60,000 nucleotides of DNA from Membranipora membranacea. Its lineage: Eukaryota; Bryozoa; Gymnolaemata; Cheilostomatida; Membraniporidae. The stretch covers positions 1,629,501 to 1,689,500 of the forward strand of contig OU612074.1 in the NCBI GenBank assembly GCA_914767715.1, read 5' to 3'. The position numbers were made by a program, and so were the translations under genes. This document shows, one piece after another, positions 43,301 through 50,210 of this stretch (within the stretch, counting starts at the first letter, position 1; each line of letters starts with the position of its first letter). Under the pieces are notes generated by a model, which made no database searches, was not told where the DNA came from, and saw only the letters and a program-made list of their open reading frames with translations.

Positions 43301-46300
43301 TTGAATTCTGCATAGCTCCAAGATATTAATTGAGACTTAAATCTCATAATTGTCACCTAATGGGCATATAATTTGCACAAACTGATCTTCAAAATCAGGG
43401 CATGTAATCTACGCACCAGCTTATGACGTGTACAGTTTGCACTAGAAAAACGGTAACTACGTCACCCGTGTCGGTGGAAAATTAATTTCATACCCTAATT
43501 TTGACGATCAGTTTGTGCAAATTATTTGCTCATTAGGTGACAATGCTGAGATTGCAGCATCACTTTATTAGTTTTGAGCCATACAGAATTCTATAAGTAC
43601 ACATTTGGCTGTGTGGCAGCAGTGGTTTAAGAATATAAGATGCAAAATGCTGTACTAAGTTACTGCTACAGAATTGCTCCTTTGATTTTGGTCAGATGAT
43701 GATGGCATATGAGTACAGTGTCAATTTGGTTTTTGGTTTAATGTACGATGTAATGGTGTTGGTTTGAGCCATGTTCTTTTTTTAATTTTCAGATAAGCTT
43801 TTCCCAATCCCATCATGGGTTCCCACCCCCATCTGAAGCAAAAGTAATAATGAATGAATGAATATTTCTTTGGGTTCAGTGCCACTTGTTGGTGTCATGA
43901 ACAGAGCATTGGGAGCTCAATCTAGCGTGTTATGTAGTTGAAACTTGAAAGGTGTAAACTAGAGACATTCAATGCTAGTGGTTTTAACACTTCAGATGAT
44001 CAAATCATTCCTCAGAAATCGTCGTCAGATTGCCTCTTTAAAAGGTACACTCTCCCAGACTCTTCTGATTAAAGTCGGTGTTCCCCAGGGTTCTTGCCCA
44101 CACCTAATTCAGATATTCATAGATGATATTCTGCATCTCCCTGCATTGTCGTATGTAATATGCAGATGGCATTGTTTTTGTGTGTGGTCACAGCAGTCCT
44201 CATTCTTTGGAGAGACTGTGGAACAATGATCTGTTGAAAACATCGGATTGGTGCCTGGCAAACAAGATGACAATTAATGTAAGAAAGTCTCACTTTTTAT
44301 GCACACCTGAGTAGGAGGTGGCTCAGTTGGTTAGAGCGCCGGACTTCAACACGCAAGTGTAGAAGGTCGTGGGTTCGAATCCCACTGCAGTCCATCTTCT
44401 ACTGGGGATTGGTTGGTCCCCCAGGTGTGCTCCGGCCTGCCTGCAAACAGAGAGCAAATTGGCGCAGATATTGCAGCCTCGCCAATAAGGCAATAATATT
44501 TCGCCGCCCATGCCTCGGGATGGGCGAGTGATAAAACATCGGATTTTAATCAACCTTTTTAATCAACCTTTATGCTTCAAAAGAAAAGGAACTAAATTCA
44601 AATTTTATATTCTGAACAAAACATTACTGGAATCAGATGAGAGAAAACTTTTAGGGTTCATAATTTCTAAAACGTTAACTGGGAACAGTCATGTAAATAA
44701 TTTAATATCATTAGTAAACATGAAAACTTGTCTTCTTCTGTGTCTGTGCAGGTGCTTTCTGGCCACATTCTCCTCGAAACAATTCTATTACCAATACATA
44801 CATTGCCACCTTATACAAGGCATATTTCTCACTATGTCCAAAGTATTTAAGAGACAGTTTGTTTTTATGCCAAAAGACTGCAATTAAGAGTCATTGCCAA
44901 TGTTCATTTTCTGCCTCCTTTCATCAACAACAAATATGTGTAAGAGAGTTTCTCTTCTTCGTCTACCAACATTATACAATATTTTTGTTCTTTTCATGCA
45001 CACCGAACTTTAGTTGGTCAGTGCCCTGAATATATGACTGATATTTTTTATAAAAGATGAACACATATACCCAATAAGAGACAAATATTTAAGTTTTAAC
45101 TTTTAATTCTTCAGACCATTTAAAAACATCTATTGTCACTGTTTTCAACTCTCTGCCAAGATTTATTAGATCATCAACTACTACATTAACTTATCAATTA
45201 TCTTTCCAACAACTTTTAGCTCAATACACATACCTCAGCAAATTGTATTTTTTTTCCTTTCTTCTCTTGGCACATAATCAAAAGCCATACTTTTTCTTAA
45301 AAATGATTATGATGCCAATCAGCGTATTAAAAAAATGACCCTAAAATGTAGCCTACGCTTTGTAGCGAGGAAGGCAATGGTTGAATGAATTTGAATTTAT
45401 TTTTTGACTCCCGAATAGTGAATATCATTCAAGGGGTATATACCTCCTATTAGGCCATTACTTCACTACCCGTGAAGACAATATCGATTTGAATGATTTT
45501 TCGGTACTTGGGATCAGAATTTTAACCAAATTTACTATTTCAACCGAACAAACAGTTAATGTTTGTGAAGTAGAACTTAACCACCCTCAATTGTTCCAAA
45601 CTAACATTTCTTTCTTGCAAAATACATCAACAGAAAAGCAAATTTAATAGTCATCACAGTTGATCTCAAGCATTATCATGCTGGCTACGACAAATACTAA
45701 CTGGAAAAAAGCTAAAAATAAAGAATTTGCGACCAATTTTTTGGCGATCGGGAATTTTGTTGATAGATTCTCAAATATCTACAATAAATCGACCAGAATT
45801 TACAAATAGTTTACAAAGTCGACTAAAATAAAAATTGTTGATTGCATCATAAACAAAATTCTGACATAAAAGATGCATGTTTTGCAAAAGCGCCAGTGAG
45901 TAGTACTTTGTCCCTCTTGGCGAGCGATCAGTCAAAATATCCTTAAAATCATATTTAAAAGTTAGGGTGTTTTGCGCTTGAATTTTTTCTGGCAAAACTA
46001 GCAAGCTGCAGTTGTAACAGAGACCATTTATTTATCAAGTTTGATGTGGATCCTGAAAAGCTTGAGCCCTATACACACAAAAATCACTTATTGGCATCTA
46101 GATCGGCTCAATGGTAACTTTAGAATTCCTTATTAACACCCTACCATTATTCTGTACTGTTTCAGTTGATGGAGGATGGAGTGATTGGATGGAGTGGGGT
46201 AAGTGCCCAGAATCCGGATCAACCAGATTGAATATCAGAAAGCGGCTCTGTGATAAGCCAGTTCCTGTGTTTGGAGGGGCTTATTGTGAAGGTGATGCTG

Positions 46301-46353
46301 TCGAGTCTCGAAAATGTGGTGGGTTTATGATGAGTGGAACTGAGACTCCATGA
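28252..46353 (+). CDS. Cassette 1: secreted Ly6/uPAR-CTLD-TSP1 protein gene (six exons)
   Basis: Exons are 28252-28312, 28698-28789, 38621-38825, 39273-39452, 39618-39815 and 46166-46353. They total 924 nt, an exact multiple of three, about 307 residues plus stop. Intron phases are 1, 0, 1, 1, 1. Order: signal peptide (about 20 residues), a three-finger Ly6/uPAR domain with LxCxxC start and CCxxDxCN end, a C-type-lectin-like domain with six cysteines, and a TSP1 domain. The CTLD has no EPN or QPD calcium motif, so Ca-dependent sugar binding is unlikely. Secretion follows from the leader and absence of a later hydrophobic segment. I know no named protein with this order. The gene spans 18 kb because introns 2 and 5 are filled with transposons. 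A recognition or defence role is inference. Confidence 0.75.
28698..28789 (+). CDS. Cassette 1 exon 2: Ly6/uPAR half a
   Basis: The acceptor TTTTATCAG and donor TCG|GTGAGTGA bound 92 nt (phase 1 to 0). It encodes LSCLKCDVVG, then NDDC and VTC: the first four cysteines of a three-finger domain. Confidence 0.88.
29188..29388 (+). repeat. Direct repeat A (201 bp), partner at 36191-36391
   Basis: Starting CTGTATCGGATAG and ending ATTGTATGGAAATGTTAT, it is over 90% identical by eye to 36191-36391 in the same orientation, about 7.0 kb away. Its left edge is exactly where the cassette 1 intron stops matching the introns of cassettes 2 and 3, so it is the outer end of an insertion. It may be an LTR of the Pao-like element between the copies, but TG/CA ends, a PPT and a TSD are not convincing. 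Confidence 0.8.
29389..29679. other. Unassigned DNA inside the insertion
   Basis: No coding or structural feature was recognised between direct repeat A and the LINE. Confidence 0.35.
29680..30735 (+). pseudogene. LINE reverse transcriptase, 5'-truncated
   Basis: A leading frame gives ALFVDFSSAFNMISPKLLAD (the DFSSAFDT region), a stop, then 29849-30610 with SFLSERRNVRIS, TGSPQGCVLSPLLFSIYT and the box KYADYMVILG. The second catalytic Asp is replaced by Tyr. KVQCFRYLDTILNDDLKW and NIINDEDHIFNKHYVPGRKR follow, and a final frameshift at about 30600 leads to SIRLLNDNAF. It is a dead copy inserted next to the 3' end of the Pao-like element. Confidence 0.87.
30880..31380 (-). pseudogene. Pao integrase C-terminal region
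   Basis: The minus frame 31453-30902 reads LPLTSNMLLTVKGQSHSSPP, PDLYSRKRWRRVQFLSQQFW and SRWRKEYLHHLQLRQKW. This is the LYxRKRWRRVQ...WSRWRKEYL block typical of BEL/Pao pols downstream of the integrase core. It ends in shifted frames with PTTDYRENCIFYWG. Confidence 0.87.
31381..31860 (-). pseudogene. Pao integrase catalytic core
   Basis: The first frame (31856-31653) gives PFTHVGMDVFGPF with the first catalytic Asp. The second (31716-31381) gives ILSDQGTNFVGARNEF (second Asp) and NFPSASHMGGCWERLIRTVR (catalytic Glu). The frames overlap with a shift near 31690, so integrase is not translated as one piece. Confidence 0.88.
31861..32540 (-). pseudogene. Pao linker and integrase zinc-binding region
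   Basis: The frame 32540-31983 includes LLREGGRLECFLGFYHSRHP and VIMPSSALRQKY, the LLRVGGRLxxA...HPVILP linker of Pao pols. The next frame (31959-31759) has MLITMIHDCVKCNDM, where the histidine/cysteine zinc site would be (C-V-K-C). Stops separate them. Confidence 0.8.
32541..33044 (-). pseudogene. Pao RNase H with altered active site
   Basis: It begins LVELHKFVDVSSYAYGTRAY, with the first catalytic Asp in FVDVSS. After a stop it continues IPWLELQEATLSVKLSDFLQ and IYFWSYSVTVLGYI. In Pao RNase H the last block is normally WTDS, so the catalytic Asp is replaced by Tyr here. FHTFVCNCVQRI follows. The enzyme would be inactive. Confidence 0.8.
33045..33783 (-). pseudogene. Pao reverse transcriptase with destroyed catalytic box
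   Basis: 33783-33208 encodes NGFYKMPQPFKEIPN, AMHRFRGIQKKL, CAVYQGQSLNKQLLQG and the motif-A region LLCRYRKDKFPVTCDIQKMF, then FGATSSPSL. A frameshift follows, and the catalytic region at about 33180-33160 reads F-stop-VNDGLIAS in place of FYVDDGLIS: the Tyr codon is a stop and the first Asp is Asn. LIHDAQALIKKDNLTLHKFL continues. Confidence 0.85.
33743..34141 (-). pseudogene. Pao protease-like (DUF1758) region
   Basis: The minus frame contains PGNRLHIPTPKTAKRWKHLH and SSDIALLIGFNCLAASNPL, matching the HIPTPxTAxxWPHL...VxLLIGxNC block of the BEL/Pao aspartic-protease family. The DTG-like active site should lie upstream near 34141-34250, where the frame is broken. Confidence 0.78.
34150..35030 (-). 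pseudogene. Pao gag, middle and CCHC zinc-knuckle part
   Basis: Minus-strand 34400-34290 reads CFHCLRKGHSKDKC followed by CTRCDGDHATFHL, the double knuckle of Pao gag proteins. The serine/threonine-rich linker lies in several short frames (for example 34689-34378). Upstream gag frames up to 35030 are fragmentary. Confidence 0.75.
35036..35215 (-). pseudogene. Pao gag N-terminus with SAP-like domain
   Basis: The start MSPQQRFLDSL is followed by WCIPMLKEELAQLDQPYSG and SKPQLVLRLQSYYN. The spacing LKxELxxLxxPxSGxKxxLVxRL is that of a SAP DNA-binding motif. It lies at the 5' end of the element's coding region. The assignment is by pattern, and the frame is open only for this segment. Confidence 0.55.
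35398..35690 (+). mobile_element. tRNA-derived SINE
   Basis: It starts with a 5'-truncated tRNA-like head (GGTCGTGGGTTCGAACCCCA B-box at about 35435), has a body with GTCGTTTCGACTTTGACTGA and CAGGAGGATGCTGTCATCAG, and ends in an ATTATTATTAAT tail. TAATATAA-like sequence occurs at both edges and may be the TSD. It sits in the 5' part of the Pao-like element. Confidence 0.7.
35691..36190. other. Unassigned DNA between SINE and direct repeat B
   Basis: It would hold the 5' leader of the Pao-like element if 36191-36391 is its LTR. No TGG-type primer-binding site was seen next to the repeat. No supported ORF. Confidence 0.35.
36191..36391 (+). repeat. Direct repeat B (201 bp), partner of 29188-29388
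   Basis: It starts CTGTATCGGATAG and ends GTATGGAAAAGTTAT, with scattered differences from copy A. Its right edge meets the tail of a LINE 3' end. Confidence 0.8.
36392..36880 (-). mobile_element. LINE 3' end, same family as 6285-7600
   Basis: The minus frame 36879-36622 reads RSLRSRCSVIKPYFRTHFGK and is similar to CLRSNCTIIKPSFRTNFWK at 6934-6647. The shared 3' UTR motif TAACTTGTTGACCTCT occurs at 36449 and 6348. It ends in an AAATAAATATAAAT tail adjoining direct repeat B. Confidence 0.75.
36881..38282 (-). pseudogene. Retroelement C-terminal fragment with zinc-finger and PD-(D/E)XK-like region
   Basis: Minus frames read QRISFLVGAAYDQLPTPANL, ERWNLTE, MYRHNQVPKVLCKYV, VITNQRPDLIVV, KALILMELTVLWEENLSNA and FAVEVGCRGFMARSATKFL. 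The (R)PD...(I/L)ELT spacing looks like the core of a restriction-type nuclease, and the C...C...H...C knuckle normally preceding it is degraded. Related C-termini occur in non-LTR elements of many marine animals. One frameshift and a stop break it. The segment 36881-37400 is downstream noncoding sequence. Confidence 0.5.
38621..38825 (+). CDS. Cassette 1 exon 3: Ly6/uPAR half b
   Basis: The acceptor ATTTGTAG and donor GGAG|GTGGGTAA bound 205 nt (phase 0 to 1). It encodes MVCKTTYTWDY, a KKGCDAKKC pair and CEYCCSEDKCN, the CCxxDxCN signature that closes a Ly6/uPAR three-finger domain. The preceding 300 bp of intron aligns with cassette 3 (53310-53600). Confidence 0.9.
39273..39452 (+). CDS. 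Cassette 1 exon 4: CTLD half a
   Basis: After TTTCAG the exon encodes NYCRIGEVNLRNELC, HEGLCQKRGMEL and MNDELKSWL, the first cysteine loop and helix region of a C-type-lectin fold. The donor GGCG|GTGATG gives phase 1. Reading through instead would hit a stop 15 codons later. Confidence 0.82.
39618..39815 (+). CDS. Cassette 1 exon 5: CTLD half b
   Basis: The acceptor TTAATCTAG and donor AAAG|GTTTGT bound 198 nt (phase 1 to 1). It encodes RLGLYWNI (the WIGL position), QSFW, SGCIY, GWILMNDC and RFACA, the conserved CTLD core with its last disulfide cysteines. Confidence 0.87.
40036..43085. mobile_element. Large imperfect palindrome (foldback or long-TIR element)
   Basis: The arm 40036-40345 is inverted at 42740-43085, sharing GATTATTCTATTATTCAGTC, CATATTCGTTGCCT and GCTTTATGGTGAGCTACAGT. 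The next blocks are also inverted: 40425-40600 against 41745-41915 (TTTGGTCGACCAAAACCGCC, CTAGCACTGGCAAGG), and 40640-40760 against 41590-41680. The right arm has an extra 0.8 kb (41916-42739). No transposase frame was recognised. It lies in the last intron of cassette 1. Confidence 0.8.
42363..42466. repeat. Short inverted repeat within the right arm insertion
   Basis: GGGCCCCTGGGACT then ACATGCCT on the left is inverted on the right as AGGCATGTATATAAGAGTC followed by CCAGGGGCCC, about 25-bp arms about 50 bp apart. Probably a small foldback element. Function unknown. Confidence 0.65.
43255..43645. mobile_element. Foldback MITE-like element with about 155-bp arms
   Basis: ATTGTCACCTAATGGGCA, AATTTGCACAAACTGATC and CTACTGCTGCCAC in the left arm are inverted in the right arm, ending GGCAGCAGTGGTTTAAG at 43635. 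The central unpaired part is about 80-90 bp. Noncoding. Confidence 0.8.
43646..43970. other. Unassigned intron DNA
   Basis: It contains a short (AATG)n run at about 43850. Nothing else was recognised. Confidence 0.35.
43972..45060 (+). pseudogene. LINE reverse transcriptase fragment split by a SINE
   Basis: The frame gives MIKSFLRNRRQIASLKG and IKVGVPQGSC, then with a deletion and a frameshift YADGIVFVCGHSS (second catalytic Asp replaced by Gly) and WCLANKMTINVRKSHFLC. A SINE at 44308-44540 follows. The LINE resumes with FKRKGTKFKFYILNK and RKLLGFIISKTL, and decays to about 45060. Confidence 0.75.
44308..44540 (+). mobile_element. tRNA-derived SINE with well-preserved tRNA head
   Basis: The head has an A-box GGTGGCTCAGTTGGTTAGAG that can form a D-arm (GCTC/GAGC) and a B-box GTGGGTTCGAATCCCAC that forms a T-arm. 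The anticodon arm is disturbed, so this is not a functional tRNA. The body contains GGTCCCCCAGGTGTGCTCC and GGCGCAGATATTGCAGCC, and the element ends near GATGGGCGAGTGATAAAAC. It interrupts the LINE RT. Confidence 0.8.
45061..46165 (+). other. Cassette 1 last intron, part shared with cassettes 2 and 3
   Basis: 45370-45610 aligns with 59180-59480: CGAATAGTGAAT, GTATATACCTC, and ACCACCCTCAATTGTT.CAAA then CTAACAT are shared. 46035-46080 aligns with 49873-49920 (ATGTGGATCCTGAA.AGCTTG). It is conserved intron sequence carried along with the exon duplication, with a possible small exon discussed under findings. Confidence 0.6.
46166..46353 (+). CDS. Cassette 1 exon 6: TSP1 domain and stop
   Basis: After GTTTCAG the exon (phase 1) encodes GGWSDWMEWGKC, IRKRLC, PVPVFGGAYCEGDAV and RKCGG, then 12 more codons and TGA. 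The W..W..W..C core and R.R.C plus GG.YC.G blocks define a thrombospondin type 1 repeat. It has four cysteines instead of six. A phase 1 GTG|GTGGGT donor lies just before the stop region. Confidence 0.88.
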
Positions 46354-47170
46354 AATTTGATACTGATGTTACACATGATCCATTTAAAAAATTGAGCAGA
46401 TCGATGTGACAGGTAGTGAGTGGCAATAGCGCTGGGTATGAGCCGATTTTATTATCTCATAGATAATTGATTCATGGTGACCATAGGCAATCTGTTGCCA
46501 ATTCAACTTGCAAGACTTCCATTCAACTGACTAGGGATTTCTGCATTGGACAATATTAATATTTCCTGCGTTAAGCTGCTGAAATTACTCTGCGAAAGCT
46601 GTACATAGGTTCTGGTAACTAAATTATCAATTTAAAGACAACGACAATGGTCTGGCGACAGGAAGCCATTGGTTTTGATATCATTGATTGATTTAATTTT
46701 AAGTTTCAGGTAAAATTTTGCAAGTAATAACTGATACTGCATGGTAGCAGGATTGGTAGTGATTGCTATACTTTAAAATGCATGTGTAATGAAGCCCTAA
46801 GGTAATAAATGGTTGATGCTCCACTCATAATATGGTAATCAACATGAATGAATCACACTTTCTCCTGTATAACTTACACAATGATGTTGGTTGAACATGA
46901 ACATGAAAGAAATATTTGAGGTTCCCATGGTATGACCTTGTTGCCTATATAATAAAATATAGAAATACTGCACAAGCACAAGCAATTCAATTTTGTTTGG
47001 TCTCATGTAGTCTTGGCTGTAGCTTTCTAGGAATGCAGTGATGCTGAGATCGAGATTCGGTGTAGTTCGATATGCCATTCCTGTTAAAACTAATTTCATC
47101 AACTGTTTTAATGATTTCCACTGCATATCCCTTTCAACCAACTTTCCATGATTGTAATAATTTTTAATAG
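46354..47170. other. Spacer between cassettes 1 and 2
   Basis: It is homologous to the spacer 50211-51222. It holds a LINE RT relic (about 46800-46850, reading INGWCSTHNMVIN). The last 100 bp match the intron before the other Ly6 half-a exons. No signal-peptide exon, promoter or polyadenylation site was convincingly found. Confidence 0.6.
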
Positions 47171-47262
47171 ATGATGATGGGATAAAGTGTCTGACGTGTG
47201 ACGTTGTGGGTACCAATGATTACTGCAATAATCAGAGTACGTCAATTAAATGCGACAACTCG
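47171..47262 (+). CDS. Cassette 2 exon: Ly6/uPAR half a
   Basis: The acceptor TTTTTAATAG and donor TCG|GTGAGTGA bound 92 nt. It encodes DGIKCLTCDVVG, NDYC and IKC. All four cysteines are kept. Confidence 0.86.
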
Positions 47263-50210
47263 GTGAGTGACTTTGTTAAAAAGGTTTTATTTCACAGCTG
47301 TATAAATCCATGTGGACTGGAAAAGTGGCCATCTGCTTGAGATGAATGCACAGTTTGGTTTAAGAATCATGGAGAAATCTGTTGCTCAATGCTTTCTGAT
47401 TTTTGCAATTGCAATGGTGTGTCTGCCAAAGCATCACTATCATTGATGTGTTGCAATTCTCTTTCTTTTCTAATTTTATTCCATAAATTAACAAAAAAAA
47501 TTGAGTTTTTGCTGTGTGGTAGTTGCCTTAGTATCAGTTTTTCAGGCATTTATTCAAAACATTAAGATTTAATTCTCAAGGTTTTGCTTTAGGTGCCAAT
47601 AAGTGCAATTGTTTGGTTGCTGCTAATATCATAACTATTCATATGAGTCTTTTAACAGCAATGGTGATTGCAAAAGGTTGGTTTTAATCAACCTCTCTAT
47701 GTGTTTTACCCGCTTGCTGTTTGCTAAGGAACAGAAGATTGGGCTGTCCCTAAAGAGGGACGCAAGATGCCCTAATCCTCATGCTGAGAATGTGATACAT
47801 ATAGAAAACTAGAATGCATCCTAGAGGTGAGGCCAAAGAGGACCTCCTAATCATAAGTGTGCAGCGAGCTGCAAAAACTGAATTGGCACTAATCGGCCAT
47901 TGGCAGTGACACTTTGATCTTAGGCAATAGGCCGAGAAGCGATCTATGTGTTTTACCCGCTTTCATTATATTATTCTAAGATATTACAGCAGTTTTTCTT
48001 CACCTTGTGATACTAGATTTTATTCATTTTAGGAAATGGTGTGTAAGACAACATATACATGGAACTATGTAAATCTCAAAGTAAAAAAGGGTTGCCATGA
48101 CACAAAATGTGGCCAACAACTTGCATTGTGCAGGAACCCAGCCTACGGAAAATACGGAAGACCGTCCGTATGCGAGTACTGCTGCAGTGAAGACAACTGT
48201 AACGTTGATCCCGAGTCAATATTCAACGAAACAAGGGGAGGTGGGTAAAAAGTTTGATCGATGGTGTGAAATAAAAAAGAGCACATGTGTCAGATGCTAT
48301 CTACTTTTGATATAGGCATTTCAGAATTAGGATTACTGGAGGCAATCAGGAGAAATGAAAAACTTACTTATTTTACTGTTAACTATACTTCAGATGCTTG
48401 CACAGAATAAACAAATAATTCATTTTGATATACTGTATGTGCCCAGTATTATCTTACACTCTAACTCAAATCAACTCAAATCCGTTTCAGATTCAGTCAC
48501 GTAATGCAAAACTTCTAAAATTCTTAACCTAGATTCAAATGAAAATAAATTTAACTTGAGTAAGACTAAATCAAGATTCAGTTCAAATTAAAAAAACATG
48601 ATAAGTTCTGTCTTCAGTATTTAGCAACCTTTGCGATCCAGTTAATTCACAGGCATATCTTTTATGACAAATGTATTTCGGGTTCTAGAACAAAAATGTT
48701 TTTAAAACATCTTGATATCAAAAAGGATGGGTTATGGTCTTTCCTGAATTCTTCCATATCTCTTTCAGAGAACTATTGTCGTATCGGGGAGGTGAATTTC
48801 AATGATGAGCAGTGCCTAAGCATCAATATAGGAAACAGAAATGGTAGAAGTTACACAGCCTTATGTCAGTCGAATTATGGAATGGAGTTGGTGAAACCAA
48901 TGACCAAATCAATGAATGATGAGCTGAAAGAGTGGCTGAAAAAATATGGCGGTTATGGCAAGTTAATCAAGGAGAATGTTATCATTATTATATGACTTCG
49001 AATTCATCCATTCAAAGGGATGTTGGTTAAACTCTTTGTCATGTCAGAACATCATGATAAACACCAGTCAGAGCTTAATAATCTTAGGTGTTATCTCTAG
49101 TGGTGCTAGCCTATACTGTCTAATTGTTATTTATTTTAGTGGCCGAATGGGGCGTTCATCTTGGCTTATATTGGAATATAAGTGATCCTGATCGCCTACC
49201 TAATACCCAAAGCTTTTGGGTGGGAGATGTCCCAAAACAATCATCATGTATATATGCTTCTAAATATGGATGGGGCGACAGTAATTGTACTACAACGAAT
49301 AGACGATATGCATGTGCAACGCCTTTGAGGAAAGGTTTGTTCAATTTAACGCAGTCAAATTAACAAAATCCCTGACCCTTATTTTGAGACTTATTCATGA
49401 TCACTACATGAGGCAGTTTTGACAAGAACAAAGCATGCGGAGACAAGAAACTGGAATTATATACCTCCTGTGTTCTTGTCTTCTGACCTATTCACCTTGG
49501 ACAGCATAGAAAGCCTGGAAAGACGGGCAAAATCACTAGGAGGAATCCTAGCTATGGTAGTGAATAGCGGCATTGCTTCTCAGGTTGACTGTTTCAGCCC
49601 GAAGCACCCTATTCTTAGTGGTTGGTATTCAAACTGTTAAGCATTGTAACCAATCAGCCAATCAAACAGTTTGTTTGTTGATTAGTACTTCAATTTACAC
49701 AAAAATTAACATGTTTGTCTTTATCGTGTGGATATCAACAACAAAAATCAGTTCAATAGTCAATGCAGTTGATCTCGTACAAGATCGGAGAAAATCACCT
49801 TAAATCCACATTTAAGCTACGTTTGAGTTACCAACCGAAGTTTAGTTTTAAAACTAGACATTCCTCTTTCAGGTTTAATGTGGATCCTGAACAGCTTGAG
49901 TCCTACGAAAAACGCAACATGCGTCTGACGGGCTTACTAGATGGGCCTAATTGTAATTTGAGCATTCCTTTCCAACACTCTCAGCATAGAAAAAGGACAT
50001 TTTTGATTCTGTATTGATTCAGTTGATGGAGGATGGAGTAACTGGATGGAGTGGGGTAAGTGTCCAGAATCCGGATCGCCCAGATTAAACTTCAGAAAGA
50101 GGCTGTGTGATAAGCCAGTTCCTGTGTTTGGAGGGGCTTATTGTGAAGGAGATGCTGTCGAGTCTCGAAAATGTGGTGGGTTTATGATGAGTGGAGCTGA
50201 GAATCCATGA
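47171..50210 (+). CDS. Cassette 2: Ly6/uPAR-CTLD-TSP1 exons, no visible signal exon
   Basis: Exons are 47171-47262, 48033-48240, 48769-48951, 49140-49334 and 50023-50210, with the same phases as cassette 1 and no internal stop. Domains are as in cassette 1. The CTLD differs at many surface positions and its WIL-MNDC block is WGDSNC. Either it is a separate gene whose leader exon I cannot see, or it is spliced onto cassette 1 through the phase 1 donor at the end of the TSP1 exon, or it is not expressed. Introns are short (0.2-0.8 kb), so this is the most compact cassette. Confidence 0.68.
47716..47942 (-). mobile_element. SINE or chimeric retrosequence with a U2 snRNA 5' head
   Basis: It is bounded by a perfect 20-bp direct repeat TCTATGTGTTTTACCCGCTT at 47696-47715 and 47943-47962. 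The single-copy empty site is present in the same introns of cassettes 1 (about 38530) and 3 (about 53508). On the minus strand the insert starts TCGCTTCTCGGCCTATTG then CCTAAGATCAAAGTGT, matching the 5' end of U2 snRNA (AUCGCUUCUCGGCCUUUUGG then CUAAGAUCAAGUG). The remaining 190 bp are not U2. The long TSD shows L1-type retrotransposition. It is either a snRNA-headed SINE or a template-switch chimera. Confidence 0.82.
48033..48240 (+). CDS. Cassette 2 exon: Ly6/uPAR half b
   Basis: 208 nt, phase 0 to 1, donor GGAG|GTGGGTAA. It encodes MVCKTTYTWNYVNLKVKKGC and CEYCCSEDNCN. It is close to cassettes 1 and 3, with differences concentrated in the finger between KKGC and the CC. Confidence 0.88.
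48769..48951 (+). CDS. Cassette 2 exon: CTLD half a
   Basis: 183 nt. It encodes NYCRIGEVNFNDEQCLSIN, YTALCQSNYGMEL and MNDELKEWL. The donor GGCG|GTTATG is weak but in the same place and phase as in cassette 1. Read-through would give a stop after about 15 codons. Confidence 0.8.
49140..49334 (+). CDS. Cassette 2 exon: CTLD half b
   Basis: 195 nt, acceptor TTATTTTAG, donor AAAG|GTTTGT. It encodes HLGLYWNISDPDRL, QSFW, SSCIYAS, WGDSNC and RYACA. Confidence 0.86.
49494..49645 (+). mobile_element. Degenerate SINE fragment, family of 1946-2352
   Basis: GGTTGACTGTTTCAGCCC followed by GAAGCACCCT matches the SINE body on the minus strand at 1965-2010 (GGTTGATTGTTCCAGCCC then CAAGCACCCT). The tRNA-like head is decayed. 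It lies in the CTLD-TSP1 intron of cassette 2. Confidence 0.55.
50023..50210 (+). CDS. Cassette 2 exon: TSP1 domain and stop
   Basis: 188 nt after TTGATTCAG. It encodes GGWSNWMEWGKC, FRKRLC, FGGAYCEGDAV and RKCGG, then a stop at 50208-50210. It differs from cassette 1 at only five of 62 residues. Confidence 0.88.

Noticed and set aside
44308-44400. Functional tRNA gene
   Set aside because: The D- and T-arms fit, but the anticodon arm is disrupted, and the sequence continues into a SINE body with a similar head at 35.4 kb.
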